A stretch of DNA of 64,000 bases from Crocinitomicaceae bacterium (GTDB lineage Bacteria > Bacteroidota > Bacteroidia > Flavobacteriales_D > Crocinitomicaceae): positions 124,001-188,000 of the forward strand of contig JADJEU010000007.1 in the NCBI GenBank assembly GCA_016709005.1. Reading direction: 5' to 3'. Below the pieces are notes generated by a model that was not told where the DNA came from, searched no databases, and saw nothing but the letters and a program-made list of their open reading frames with translations. Made by a program: the position numbers and the translations under genes. Of the stretch, positions 1 through 9,210 are shown one piece after another. Positions within the stretch are counted from its first letter, which is position 1. The number at the start of each line of letters is the position of its first letter.

Positions 1-119
1 AAAAGTATAAGAATGGTAGTTTGCTGAAAGGGTTTTTGACCGGGCTTAAGTCAAACTGGCTGGCTAAGGAGGGTTCTTATAGTTCTCAAATCTATATTTT
101 GAAGAGAAAATCGAATTAG
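1..119 (+). CDS. C-terminal fragment of an unidentified protein
   Basis: An open frame enters from the left edge (codons in phase from base 3) and ends at a TAG at 117-119. About 38 residues are visible, basic and mixed (ending ILKRKSN), with no recognisable motif. The short basic tail resembles the ends of many cytoplasmic or peripheral membrane enzymes such as glycosyltransferases, but this is only a guess. The next gene lies on the opposite strand, so this gene's operon lies to the left of the window. Confidence 0.5.
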   Translation, partial: KYKNGSLLKGFLTGLKSNWLAKEGSYSSQIYILKRKSN

Positions 120-274
120 AAGCTTTCTGAACGATTTATTTAGTTGTTGGTGTGAAATTGCACAGGCAATGTAGTGATCGTTTAATAGGGCAAATCTGGT
201 AAGGTCGCGTAATTTGTCATAAAATACTGATTATCAGCATTTATTGAATTATTAACAGTTGCTGTTAAAAATTA

Positions 275-958
275 TCAACCGTGTTTTGATTCAGGCTTGC
301 TTTTGAACATTACTTTATAAAGCTCCCCTACGAGAATACTAATGCCAAATGTATAGTATGGACCGTTAAATGCTTTTCTCAAGTTTTTTTCTGTGTTAAA
401 CGTGAAACGAAAGCCGGTTCCAATACGCGGCGCTAACCAGGTCAATAGGTAGTATTTTGCGTTAATACCTGTGTTCAAGAGAGAAAATGATGTCGCCAGA
501 TATTTGTAAAATATTCCATCAGCACCTTCTACAAAACCATTTAATCCACCTCCGCCGAGGTATATTGGAATTGAGATCTCCCAGCGTTTCGTTTTATAAA
601 ATACGCGTTCGTAAAAGAAGGCTGAATAGTTGAGTTTAAATTTTACTTGCGAAGTGTCTGTGGAGTATGGGGACTCCACGAGCAGGTCTGTAAAGATCAA
701 GTCTTTCTTCAGTCCGTAAAATCCAAACCCAAAGCGATGCACACCTTTGTATTCAATACCAAATCGCAAGCCATTGAATTTTACTGGGGCCCCGGAATAG
801 AAGGACCTGTATGCGTCGAATCCTATAATTGGCCGCCATTTTTTTGTTCCATATTGTTTAGGAAAGAATACGCGAGAGGTGTCTTGATTTTGTGAGTAGA
901 TTGGCTGATTGTACAGGTGAAAAAGACCCCAAAATAATATCGCAAAACAGGACCGCAT
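275..958 (-). CDS. Predicted outer-membrane beta-barrel-like protein
   Basis: A 227-residue protein with an N-terminal signal peptide (MRSCFAILFWGLFHLY, cleavage probably near IYSQ). The mature part alternates aromatic and polar residues and is rich in Gly and Tyr, as in small outer-membrane barrels of Bacteroidota, but no named family was recognised. The open frame begins at a TTG at 961. The ATG at 958 is preferred because it overlaps the topB stop codon by one base (TGATG), a typical translational-coupling arrangement. It is therefore probably the last gene of the thyA-folA-topB transcription unit. A weak AT-rich inverted repeat (TTAACAG/CTGTTAA, 252-268) lies just downstream and could help end transcription. 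Confidence 0.75.
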   Translation of the reverse strand: MRSCFAILFWGLFHLYNQPIYSQNQDTSRVFFPKQYGTKKWRPIIGFDAYRSFYSGAPVKFNGLRFGIEYKGVHRFGFGFYGLKKDLIFTDLLVESPYSTDTSQVKFKLNYSAFFYERVFYKTKRWEISIPIYLGGGGLNGFVEGADGIFYKYLATSFSLLNTGINAKYYLLTWLAPRIGTGFRFTFNTEKNLRKAFNGPYYTFGISILVGELYKVMFKSKPESKHG

Positions 959-3162
959 CAAGTCAATGAAAACACAACTTTATAGTCGGTGTTAAACAAC
1001 AATCTTCCATCAGCTTTTGCTTTGGTGTTAGGGTTTTCGAAGCCCTTAATCATGCTCGTTTTTTTCTTTTCAAGTAAGTCTGAAATTTGTTTGTCAGTGA
1101 GTTTTTTGCCCAAATAAATAAACGGAATCACAAGACCACACCCATCTTTGAATCTTGAACAGCCATAGCCAGATTTTCCTTTGATTAATTTACCAGAATT
1201 GCATTTTGGGCAAGATTTTCCTTCAATTATTATTGGCTCTGCTTTTTTAGGTTCTGCTTTTTTTGTTTCACGTGTAGTCTTGGTATTGTCTTCATTTTTT
1301 ACAATGACTTCAGGAGCTAATTCTATTTTTTTACCGTGAATATTAATTACGTCATTGGTTAAGTTTACAACCATTTCCACAAGTTCGGTTTTAAACGTAG
1401 CAACATCATATTCACCTCGCTCAATCAGCCTAAGTTTATGCTCCCATTGTCCTGTAAGCTCAGCTGATTTTAGAAGGTCTGATTGAATCATGTCGATTAA
1501 ACCTATACCGGTTACAGTAGCATGAATGTTTTTCTTTTTTTTAACGATGTATTGGCGCCTGAATAAGGTCTCAATAATGTTTGCCCGGGTGGAAGGCCGT
1601 CCAATACCGTTTTCCTTCAACAGATCTCTTAATTCATCGTTGTCGACTGTTTTTCCTGCAGTCTCCATTGCGCGCAGAAGAGTTGCTTCGGTATAGAATT
1701 TTGGAGGGCGTGTTTCTTTTTCCTGTATTTCTGGGTGGTGAGGCCCCGTCTCACCTTTTTCAAAAGAAGGCATCAAGCTATCGCTTTCTGTTTCACCATC
1801 TGAAGCATCGTCCTTGTCTTCGCCAATATCCTCGGGTTTTTTTGGCTCAGCCGCTACACGTTTTTGTTCAGCGTCTTCTTGTTCATAAACAACGCGCCAG
1901 CCAGGCTCAATGATTTGTTTGCCGGTAGCCTTGAAATCAATATCTTCTGAATTGCCTAATACGGTCGTATTCGATACAGTACAATCTGGATGAAAAACAG
2001 AGATGAATCTTTTAGAAATGGCGATAAAGATTTTTTGCTCATCTGGTGAAATCCCTGAGGGCCAGATACCTGTAGGGATAATGGCGTGGTGATCAGTTAC
2101 TTTTTTATTGTCAAAAACCTTTTTGGACTTCTTGAGTGGCTGACCTAAAAGCGGTGCAGTATATTTTGCGAAATATTTTAATCCCTCTAATATTTTCGGC
2201 ACTTTTGGATAGATATCTTCAGATAAATATGTGGTATCAACACGGGGATAAGTAATCACCTTTTTTTCGTACAGACTTTGAACTAAGTTTAGCGTTTGTT
2301 CAGCCGAAAAGGCGAATTTGTTATTGGCTTCGACTTGGATCGATGTCAAATCGAAGAGACGCGGTGGCGCTTCTTTGCCTTCCTTTTGTTCGTACGATTT
2401 TATTATAAAAGGCTTGTCCGTGATACTTGCCAGTGCTTCTTGCGCCTTTTCTTGTACATCGAATTTTTCTAATTGCGCCGAGAATAAAACATCGCGATAG
2501 CGAGTTTTAAGTTCCCAGAATTTTGCAGGTTTGAAATGGTCAATTTCTTTTTGCCGATTTACAATCATTGCCAGCGTTGGAGTCTGCACCCGGCCAATTG
2601 ACAAGACTTGTTTGTTTTGACCAAATTTTAGTGTATAAAGTCGCGTTGCGTTCATGCCCAAAAGCCAATCGCCTATTGCTCTCGAACTGCCTGCGGCATA
2701 GAGATTCAAGAAGTCATCACCGTTGCGCAGTTTTTCAAAACCTTCTTTAATCGCTTCTTCTGTCAGTGAAGAAATCCAAAGGCGTTTGATTGGTTTTGTG
2801 TTTTTAGCTTTTAGCAATACCCATTGTTGAATCAGTTCCCCTTCTTGCCCGGCATCCCCGCAATTAATCACTTCTGAACAACGTTGCACCAAACTTTCAA
2901 TGGTTCTGAATTGTTTTTGAACTCCTTGATCCGGCATTACTTTGATGCTGAATTTTGATGGAATCATGGGTAATGTTGCCAGATTCCAGGTTTTCCACAA
3001 AGAGGTATAGTCATGTGGTTCTTTGAGTGTGCAGAGATGTCCGAAAGTCCAAGATACCCAATACCCATTGCCTTCAAAGTAGCCATCCTTTTTGAGGTTG
3101 GCTCCAAGAATTGTTGCAATTTCTTTAGCAACACTCGGCTTTTCTGCAATGCAAAGTTTCAT
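958..3162 (-). CDS. topB: DNA topoisomerase III (type IA)
   Basis: A 734-residue type IA topoisomerase that relaxes or decatenates DNA through a transient 5'-phosphotyrosine break. The N-terminus carries the Toprim start (LCIAEKPSVAKEIA) with its catalytic Glu. The active-site tyrosine lies in ITYPRVDTTYL at about residue 305, a slight variant of the usual ITYPRTD. Downstream are the family signature GIGRPSTRANIIETL and one C-terminal zinc ribbon (CPKC...CSRFKDGC). An acidic, Glu/Asp-rich linker at about residues 435-470 is less usual. Toprim plus a single zinc ribbon and the overall length fit TopB rather than TopA, which normally carries more zinc fingers. It follows folA by 14 bases and overlaps the next gene by one base. 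Confidence 0.93.
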   Translation of the reverse strand: MKLCIAEKPSVAKEIATILGANLKKDGYFEGNGYWVSWTFGHLCTLKEPHDYTSLWKTWNLATLPMIPSKFSIKVMPDQGVQKQFRTIESLVQRCSEVINCGDAGQEGELIQQWVLLKAKNTKPIKRLWISSLTEEAIKEGFEKLRNGDDFLNLYAAGSSRAIGDWLLGMNATRLYTLKFGQNKQVLSIGRVQTPTLAMIVNRQKEIDHFKPAKFWELKTRYRDVLFSAQLEKFDVQEKAQEALASITDKPFIIKSYEQKEGKEAPPRLFDLTSIQVEANNKFAFSAEQTLNLVQSLYEKKVITYPRVDTTYLSEDIYPKVPKILEGLKYFAKYTAPLLGQPLKKSKKVFDNKKVTDHHAIIPTGIWPSGISPDEQKIFIAISKRFISVFHPDCTVSNTTVLGNSEDIDFKATGKQIIEPGWRVVYEQEDAEQKRVAAEPKKPEDIGEDKDDASDGETESDSLMPSFEKGETGPHHPEIQEKETRPPKFYTEATLLRAMETAGKTVDNDELRDLLKENGIGRPSTRANIIETLFRRQYIVKKKKNIHATVTGIGLIDMIQSDLLKSAELTGQWEHKLRLIERGEYDVATFKTELVEMVVNLTNDVINIHGKKIELAPEVIVKNEDNTKTTRETKKAEPKKAEPIIIEGKSCPKCNSGKLIKGKSGYGCSRFKDGCGLVIPFIYLGKKLTDKQISDLLEKKKTSMIKGFENPNTKAKADGRLLFNTDYKVVFSLT

Positions 3163-3176
3163 GGTTACGGTGCTTA

Positions 3177-3686
3177 CTAAATCTTGGTTCTGGTGTATTG
3201 GAAAACTTTAAAATTGTAAGGGTTTTTTTCGTCCTTGATGTAAGACAAAATTTCTTTTTTAGTCCATTTCTTGGCATCAATTGCGGGAAACCACGTGTCG
3301 CCCTCAAAGTCTTGTTCGATATGGGTTACAAGCATTTCATCAACGAGGTTTTTGTCCAGTGCATCCCGATAAATTTGCCCGCCACCGATAATGAAAATGT
3401 CGCGATCCTTTTCATTTTTGAAATGCGCAAGCGCATCTTCAAGATTCTGAAAACTCAAACAATCGGGATGCTTAAATTCTTTGTTTCGTGAAATAACAAC
3501 ATTTATTCTTTCAGACAAAGGACGATACTTAAGTGGAATTGAATCCCAATTCCGGCGACCCATAACAACGATATGCCCTTTAGTAGTTTGAGTAAAGAAA
3601 CGCATGTCTGCTGGTAAATGCCAGATCAGATCGTTGTCTTTTCCAATGACATCGTTCGATGCTTTTGCAACAATTAGTTTTACCAT
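3177..3686 (-). CDS. folA: Dihydrofolate reductase
   Basis: A 169-residue enzyme that reduces dihydrofolate to tetrahydrofolate with NADPH. The substrate-binding acid is D27 in WHLPADMRFF, the same number as in the Escherichia coli enzyme. Other family marks are the Met20-type loop (VIGKDNDLIWHLP), the NADPH-binding VVMGRRNWDSIP and the IIGGGQIYRDAL motif. The gene starts two bases after the stop of thyA, the usual pairing, because ThyA produces the dihydrofolate that FolA recycles. Length and motifs are complete, so it should be functional. Confidence 0.96.
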   Translation of the reverse strand: MVKLIVAKASNDVIGKDNDLIWHLPADMRFFTQTTKGHIVVMGRRNWDSIPLKYRPLSERINVVISRNKEFKHPDCLSFQNLEDALAHFKNEKDRDIFIIGGGQIYRDALDKNLVDEMLVTHIEQDFEGDTWFPAIDAKKWTKKEILSYIKDEKNPYNFKVFQYTRTKI

Positions 3687-3688
3687 GA

Positions 3689-4513
3689 TTATACGCTGAC
3701 TTCTCCTTTGATATGTGGGTGTGGATCGTAATTGAGCAATTCAAAATCTTCAAATTTGAAATCGAAGATTGACTTTATTTCAGGATTGATTTTCATTTGT
3801 GGAAGCGCTCTTGGTTCACGTGAGAGCTGAAGTTCAATTTGTTCAAGGTGATTGTTATACAAGTGCGCATCACCAAAAGTATGTATGAATTCTCCAGGTT
3901 TAAGATCGCAAACTTGTGCTATCATCATTGTAAATAGAGCATAGGATGCAATGTTGAACGGAACGCCCAAAAACACATCTGCGCTGCGTTGATAGAGTTG
4001 ACAAGAAAGTTTCCCATCTGCAACATAAAATTGGAAGAACGCGTGACAAGGAGGGAGTGCTGCTTTGCCGTTGGCAACGTTCTCTTCAAATGATTTTGAG
4101 GTATCCGGCATTACGCTTGGATTCCATGCCGAAACCATTATTCTCCGATTGTTAGGGTTCGATTTTAGCTGATCAATGACCATTTGGAGTTGATCTATAC
4201 CTTCTCCGTTCCAGTTGCGCCATTGTGCGCCGTAGACCGGTCCCAATTCACCCTCCGCATTCGCCCAGGCATCCCAAATTTTTACTCCGTGCTCATTCAG
4301 ATATTTCACATTGGTGTCACCTTTAATGAACCAGAGTAATTCATGAATAATTGATTTCAGATGAAGCTTTTTGGTCGTAAGCATTGGAAAACCGTCATTC
4401 AGGTCAAATCTCATTTGATATCCAAAAACACTTTTTGTACCGGTCCCAGTGCGATCTCCTTTTTGGGCACCATTTTTGGATATATGTCTTACAAGATCAA
4501 GATATTGTTTCAT
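3689..4513 (-). CDS. thyA: Thymidylate synthase
   Basis: A 274-residue enzyme that methylates dUMP to dTMP using methylene-tetrahydrofolate and releases dihydrofolate. The N-terminal phosphate-binding region (GDRTGTGTKSVFG), the catalytic cysteine in ALPPCHAFFQFYV (about residue 156) and the dUMP-binding stretch QRSADVFLGVPFNIASYA are all present. It is the first gene of a leftward cluster thyA-folA-topB-barrel gene with gaps of 2, 14 and -1 bases. A TAnnTTTG promoter element lies 17 bases upstream of its ATG. Confidence 0.97.
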   Translation of the reverse strand: MKQYLDLVRHISKNGAQKGDRTGTGTKSVFGYQMRFDLNDGFPMLTTKKLHLKSIIHELLWFIKGDTNVKYLNEHGVKIWDAWANAEGELGPVYGAQWRNWNGEGIDQLQMVIDQLKSNPNNRRIMVSAWNPSVMPDTSKSFEENVANGKAALPPCHAFFQFYVADGKLSCQLYQRSADVFLGVPFNIASYALFTMMIAQVCDLKPGEFIHTFGDAHLYNNHLEQIELQLSREPRALPQMKINPEIKSIFDFKFEDFELLNYDPHPHIKGEVSV

Positions 4514-4529
4514 ACGATGATTATTAGCC

Positions 4530-4537
4530 CAAATTTA
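4530..4537 (-). promoter_or_regulatory. Predicted -7 element for thyA operon
   Basis: On the minus strand this reads TAAATTTG, an exact match to the Bacteroidota -7 consensus TAnnTTTG, with the thyA ATG 17 bases downstream. No clear TTG -33 element stands at the expected distance, so the call rests on the -7 box and its position alone. Confidence 0.45.
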
Positions 4538-4614
4538 GATTTAATAAGGCTTTTGAGGCCTAAAATTACGGCGGATAATTCAAACACGGCCCTTATTTTT
4601 ATTAACAGATTTTC

Positions 4615-4644
4615 TTGTTTTTCTCCGTCAGAATTCTATTTTTG
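4615..4644 (+). promoter_or_regulatory. Predicted housekeeping promoter for the 4669 gene
   Basis: TTG at 4615-4617 and TATTTTTG at 4637-4644 are separated by 19 bases. This is the canonical Bacteroidota TTG-N19-TAnnTTTG spacing, ending 24 bases before the ATG of the small secreted protein. It lies back to back with the thyA promoter. Confidence 0.6.
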
Positions 4645-4668
4645 TTCTCCCAAAACTGACCAGGAGCC

Positions 4669-5058
4669 ATGAGAATCACACTGATTTTGTTGTTATTTAC
4701 CGTGTCATCGGTAGTTTTTGCTGAAGAGCTTCCGAAGGATTGTTTAGGTATTTATGCTGGTGAAATGGCGGCATACACAGTCACTAAAAATGACATTGAA
4801 ATGAACATCGAAAAACACGATGTAAAAATTCAAATTACCAGACATGATATCTTCTATTCAAGCGGACAAATTGAGCTTCGGGGCGGTTATACTTTTCTAA
4901 AGCAATCTGGTTCTCAGTATCTCATAAAGGTGAATTTGAGCAACGGCAAGAATATCTCTTATCAGATGGATTTGATTTGGAATAAAAAGGCCCGAACTCT
5001 TTCAGTTTCGGGTAAAAATGGTGAGCCCGATCTGACCCTTGAAAAAATAGAGGGATAG
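4669..5058 (+). CDS. Small secreted protein of unknown function
   Basis: A 129-residue protein with a clear signal peptide (MRITLILLLFTVSSVVFAEE, cleavage after VFA). The mature 110 residues alternate short beta-strand-like segments (DVKIQITRHDIFYSSG, IELRGGYTFLKQSG), suggesting a small all-beta, perhaps lipocalin-like periplasmic or surface fold. No family was recognised. It is monocistronic, with a good promoter upstream and a convergent operon downstream. One conserved-looking Cys (KDCLGIYAG) follows the mature N-terminus but is too far in to be a lipobox. Confidence 0.7.
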   Translation: MRITLILLLFTVSSVVFAEELPKDCLGIYAGEMAAYTVTKNDIEMNIEKHDVKIQITRHDIFYSSGQIELRGGYTFLKQSGSQYLIKVNLSNGKNISYQMDLIWNKKARTLSVSGKNGEPDLTLEKIEG

Positions 5059-5302
5059 TGCTTTAAGAAGTCTTGGTTTTTAAAATGATTTAGTCTTGAA
5101 AACTGGAATTAAGTGAACTCGCAGAAACTTCACGAACGCAGCACCCTTTACCCTTATTTAGACATAGATTCAATTGTCCAATATCATCCATTTTCATTTC
5201 TTTTATCGGTGTTGTTTTTATTCTTGAATCACAAATAAAACTTCTTGAAGGAATGAGTTGGAAAGAGGATAATGCTGTTTGATAAGACGACAGCAACTGT
5301 AT

Positions 5303-8300
5303 TTAATCTTTGTAATCGTAAACAAGCAGTTTTGCTTTGATTTCTTCAATGTGTTTCATCTTCTTTTCCTGACGAAGACGAATGGCCGATTTCGTGAAAT
5401 AGGTGTGAGCTGTAAGGAACTTAACTTGAATTTCATCCCACATACGATCACTGTTTAATTTGCCATGTTCACGTAGCTCTCTGCGTAAGAGATTTGCGAT
5501 ATCATGAAAGTCATCTCGGCCTAAATAATCAAGATCTGCATCACACATTATTTGTTGTAAATGTGAGTTTGGTGTTTGTGGAATTTCAGTTGCTTTAATC
5601 AAGCCATCAATCACATCAATTTGCTCCTTGGTATAACCATATTTTGGAAGAATTTCACGCGCCAGGCGCATACCAATCTCTTCATTCTTTTCGTATTTCT
5701 CAATGAAACCAGCATCGTGGTACGTTGCGGCAGATTTGAGCAAGAAAAGATCCTCATCGGTAATACCCTCCATAATCGCCAATCGCTCCACAGCCTTTGT
5801 TACGTCTATGGTGTGGTTAATGCTATGGTATAATAGTTTTGGAGATAATTGCGTTTCAAGAATTTTCATGATGTGGCGCTCAGCCTTCATGTAGTTAATC
5901 GAGCTGTATAAGTGAAGATCAACAATTTTCCAAAATTTATTATTTGGTTTTTTACCTTCACCTTTGATAGAAAGTTCGGGTTTGATGCCGCTGACATAAT
6001 ACATGTCGAGCATCCCCTTGTGCTTGGTTTGAACTTTGCCGCGATAGGTACATTTAAAATACGGCGCAATGTACTCGTAAGTGTTTCCTGATACGTTGAC
6101 CGTCCCTGGTTGTCCGTGCATTTCCATACGCTGCGCCTGATTCACTGTAGCGCCCCAAATGTCATAGGCAAAGCGTTTGATTCCAATTACACCTGCAATG
6201 ACCTCTCCGGTATTAATTCCGATGCGTATTTCCCAATCTTTTTCGCCACGTTCAATTGCTGCTTTTTGACGATCCAGCATGTAATCTTTAATCTCTAATG
6301 CAGATAAACAAACCTCTATGGCATTGCTCTTGTTGCGAATAGGCACACCGCCTGCACACATGTAAGAGTCACCAATTGTTTTGATTTTTTCAAGATCATA
6401 TTTTTCAATAATCTCATCAAACTTTGAAAAGTAACTGTCTAATTTCTGCACTAATTCTTGCGGTTTCATGTCCTCCGCAATCTTTGAAAAGCCTACAAAA
6501 TCTGTAAACATCACAGACACGTTTTTGTAATAGCGGGCCTTCGATCTTCCTTCTTTTTTGAGCTCTTCTGCTGTGCCTTCTGGTAAGATGTTTAAGAGTA
6601 GTTGTTCTACTTTTTCTTTTTCTTTCTCAAGCAATTCTTTTTGGTGCTCAATTTTAGCTTTTTGAATCTCTACTTTTTTCTTTTGATCTTCAATTTTCTT
6701 GTGTTGTTCTGTGATTTGTCGGGTTCGTTTGACCACTTCAATTTCGAGACGTACTTTTTGGCGTCTGATGACATCCACTCTACGGCGATAAATTCCAATT
6801 CCAAGTGCCGTTAACGCAAGAATGATAAGAATTCTGAACCACCAGGTTAACCAGAATGGAGGTGTGATGTGAATACCAATAGTTGTTGGTTCTGTAGACC
6901 AAATACCATCTCCACTTTGAGCAAAGACTTTTAAGGTATATTCTCCATGCGGAATGTTCAGGTAGTTTACTTTGTTTTCATGTTCCAGATAGGTGTACTC
7001 TTCTTCGTGCCCTTCAAGAATATATTTGTAACGCGTCTTTCCTGTATTGGAGTAGTTGGTTGATATAAATTCAAACGAGATATCATTTTGATCAAATTCT
7101 AGATTCAATTGAGTAAAAGAGGAAATGTTTTGTGCAATGACTTCACGATTATTAGCGCCTTTGGATGAGAGCAAAACTCTGGAAATAATGGCAGAAGGCT
7201 CATTCGGATTTTTGTTTATCATGTGTGGATTAAACACGGTATATCCGTTTATTCCACCAAAATATAATAGTCCTTCTGATGACTTAAAGAAGGCGTTTGT
7301 ATTGAACTCATTGCTTTGCAAGCCATCTTTTACCGTGTAGTTTGTGAACTGTTCGTTTTCTGGATTGAATTTTGAAATTCCTTTGTTGGTACTGGCCCAA
7401 ATATTCTTTTGATCATCTTCGAGCATTCCGTAAATCACATTGTTTGCCAAGCCTTGAGTTTCGGTGTAGTTGGTGGTTTCGTTTGTCGTGAGATCAAGGC
7501 GTTTTATCCCATCTCCATAGGTGCCTAGCCAAAGACTGTTTTTTTCAGTTTGCAGTAGGCAGGTGATGTGGGCATTTTGTTCGTTGTGATTGGCAATTGG
7601 GTAATGTTTGAAATAGAATGATCCGTCTGGTTTTTCAACGATATTGTACAAGCCCTGATCGCTTGTAACTAACCAAATTTTGCCGGACAAGTCCCGATAT
7701 ATAACCTTAACAGATCCTTCTCCAATGCTGTTATCGCTGTCTGTTTTGGCATAGAAGGAGTAATCAAGATTTTGTCGGTCAATAATTGATAGTCCTAAGC
7801 GCGATCCAATCCAAAGACGCTTATCATCTGCGGGCACAATTTGATAAACACGCAAATCATTTGAATGAGAATTGGCTGTTTGGAAATCTACTTTTTTAAA
7901 CGAATAGGCACCAGCTTTTAAATTCGAGATGGTTAGAATGTAGAGGCCGTCATCGTAGCCCAGCCAAATTTTTTCGGGCGTTTCAACATAGATACTGAGC
8001 AGATAGTTTTGAGTACTGTTATCTCGGTAAATGTGATAGAATTTTTGTTCGTCAGTTTTATAAATGGTTAGATCCTTTTTGGTTCCGATATAAACATCTC
8101 CGTTTTTGTTTTCTGCAAATGACCATACATTAAAATCAACTAAACCGTGGTCTGGGTCATTATTCAGGGATATCGTTGCAAAGCCTTGTTTGTACTTGTC
8201 AAACTTGGAAAATCCTTTTTCAGCGCCGATCCAAAAAACGCCATTATTATCCTCAAAAATATTGGAAACGTGATCATCCTGGATGCTTGAATTGTTATAA

Positions 8301-9205
8301 GGATTTGTTTTATACTGGAAGATTTTTTCGCGTCCGCTGGAGTCTTGTTTTAAGAGAAATAAGCCCGACTCATTTGAGCCGATCCAAATGTTTTCTTCGT
8401 TTTCACGGTACGCGCAGGTTATATCAAGGTATTCCAGAATTTTGTTGTCACCCAATGGGCGCATTATTTTGTCTTCATCTATTGTGAATATCCCTGTTTT
8501 TGTAGAAACCAGAAGGGAGGAAGAACCGTTCTGTGATATCTGATTAATAGAGGAGGGTGTTTTTTGTACCTGATCAATTTCAAAGAATGATTGATAGGGT
8601 GGCGCCGAGTAATAAATCTGGCCTGTTTCTGTGCCCACCCAGGCGGTTTTAGCTTTGTCAATGAACATGCAAGTAAACCCGGCGTTTTCATTGATTGATT
8701 TTATAATTTCAACTTCTTTTGTACGAAGGTCTATTTTATTGATGCCATACTTATCAGAGAGCGCCCAAATGTGTCCGTTCGCGTCAAAACCCATATGTGT
8801 GAAAACATAACCCCTGATGCCCGGAAATAATTCACGGTTGATGCGTGTAATTTTGAAATTGACAGGATTGAGGAAGCCTATTCCGCGGTTGGTTCCAAAC
8901 CAAAGATGCCCATATTCATCTTTTTGTAAAAAGTACAGATAGTTGTTTGGAAGTGTTGAGTTGTCTTCTGGAATGCTTTTGAATACTAAAAAGTCATAGC
9001 CGTCATATCGGTTAAGTCCGTCTTGCGTAGCCACCCAGATAAAGCCCAAATTGTCTTGAACAACGCCTGTTACAGAACTTTGGGAGAGTCCGTCTTCAAT
9101 AGCATAACGATCAAATCGTATGTTTTTTTGCTGCGCGTTGCTTAGAATTGATGCAAGCAAGAAGCTTAATGAGAATAGGAGCGACTTTGAGTAGAGCTTG
9201 CTCAT
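5303..9205 (-). CDS. Beta-propeller sensor / adenylate cyclase / HD phosphohydrolase fusion
   Basis: A 1300-residue multidomain membrane protein. After a signal peptide (to about SNAQ) comes a long periplasmic region of two-component-regulator propeller repeats (GLSQSSVTGVVQDNLGFIWVATQDGLNRYDG and many like it), then a Y_Y_Y domain and one membrane helix at about residues 786-808. A basic/acidic coiled coil follows at about 820-880. The class III cyclase domain (about 890-1075) has the metal motif FTDFVGFS, KIKTIGDSYM and the YDIWGATVNQAQRME motif. The Lys/Asp pair predicts ATP rather than GTP as substrate, and the catalytic Asn and Arg are present. The C-terminus (about 1090-1300) is an HD domain with His near 1130, YHDAGF near 1162 and CDADLDYLG near 1224. 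It is the last gene of an operon with the HAMP-SpoIIE, TPR and YfiR-like genes. Its partner ligand is unknown. Confidence 0.88.
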   Translation of the reverse strand: MSKLYSKSLLFSLSFLLASILSNAQQKNIRFDRYAIEDGLSQSSVTGVVQDNLGFIWVATQDGLNRYDGYDFLVFKSIPEDNSTLPNNYLYFLQKDEYGHLWFGTNRGIGFLNPVNFKITRINRELFPGIRGYVFTHMGFDANGHIWALSDKYGINKIDLRTKEVEIIKSINENAGFTCMFIDKAKTAWVGTETGQIYYSAPPYQSFFEIDQVQKTPSSINQISQNGSSSLLVSTKTGIFTIDEDKIMRPLGDNKILEYLDITCAYRENEENIWIGSNESGLFLLKQDSSGREKIFQYKTNPYNNSSIQDDHVSNIFEDNNGVFWIGAEKGFSKFDKYKQGFATISLNNDPDHGLVDFNVWSFAENKNGDVYIGTKKDLTIYKTDEQKFYHIYRDNSTQNYLLSIYVETPEKIWLGYDDGLYILTISNLKAGAYSFKKVDFQTANSHSNDLRVYQIVPADDKRLWIGSRLGLSIIDRQNLDYSFYAKTDSDNSIGEGSVKVIYRDLSGKIWLVTSDQGLYNIVEKPDGSFYFKHYPIANHNEQNAHITCLLQTEKNSLWLGTYGDGIKRLDLTTNETTNYTETQGLANNVIYGMLEDDQKNIWASTNKGISKFNPENEQFTNYTVKDGLQSNEFNTNAFFKSSEGLLYFGGINGYTVFNPHMINKNPNEPSAIISRVLLSSKGANNREVIAQNISSFTQLNLEFDQNDISFEFISTNYSNTGKTRYKYILEGHEEEYTYLEHENKVNYLNIPHGEYTLKVFAQSGDGIWSTEPTTIGIHITPPFWLTWWFRILIILALTALGIGIYRRRVDVIRRQKVRLEIEVVKRTRQITEQHKKIEDQKKKVEIQKAKIEHQKELLEKEKEKVEQLLLNILPEGTAEELKKEGRSKARYYKNVSVMFTDFVGFSKIAEDMKPQELVQKLDSYFSKFDEIIEKYDLEKIKTIGDSYMCAGGVPIRNKSNAIEVCLSALEIKDYMLDRQKAAIERGEKDWEIRIGINTGEVIAGVIGIKRFAYDIWGATVNQAQRMEMHGQPGTVNVSGNTYEYIAPYFKCTYRGKVQTKHKGMLDMYYVSGIKPELSIKGEGKKPNNKFWKIVDLHLYSSINYMKAERHIMKILETQLSPKLLYHSINHTIDVTKAVERLAIMEGITDEDLFLLKSAATYHDAGFIEKYEKNEEIGMRLAREILPKYGYTKEQIDVIDGLIKATEIPQTPNSHLQQIMCDADLDYLGRDDFHDIANLLRRELREHGKLNSDRMWDEIQVKFLTAHTYFTKSAIRLRQEKKMKHIEEIKAKLLVYDYKD

Positions 9206-9210
9206 TGCAT

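Noticed and set aside
252..268. Palindrome TTAACAG-TTG-CTGTTAA near the left edge
   Set aside because: It is short and AT-rich with a 3-base loop, so it is too weak to be called a terminator or operator with confidence.
5090..5296. A 68-residue minus-strand frame just after the cyclase gene
   Set aside because: It starts with a TTG, has no family features or signal, and has a low-complexity, random-looking composition.
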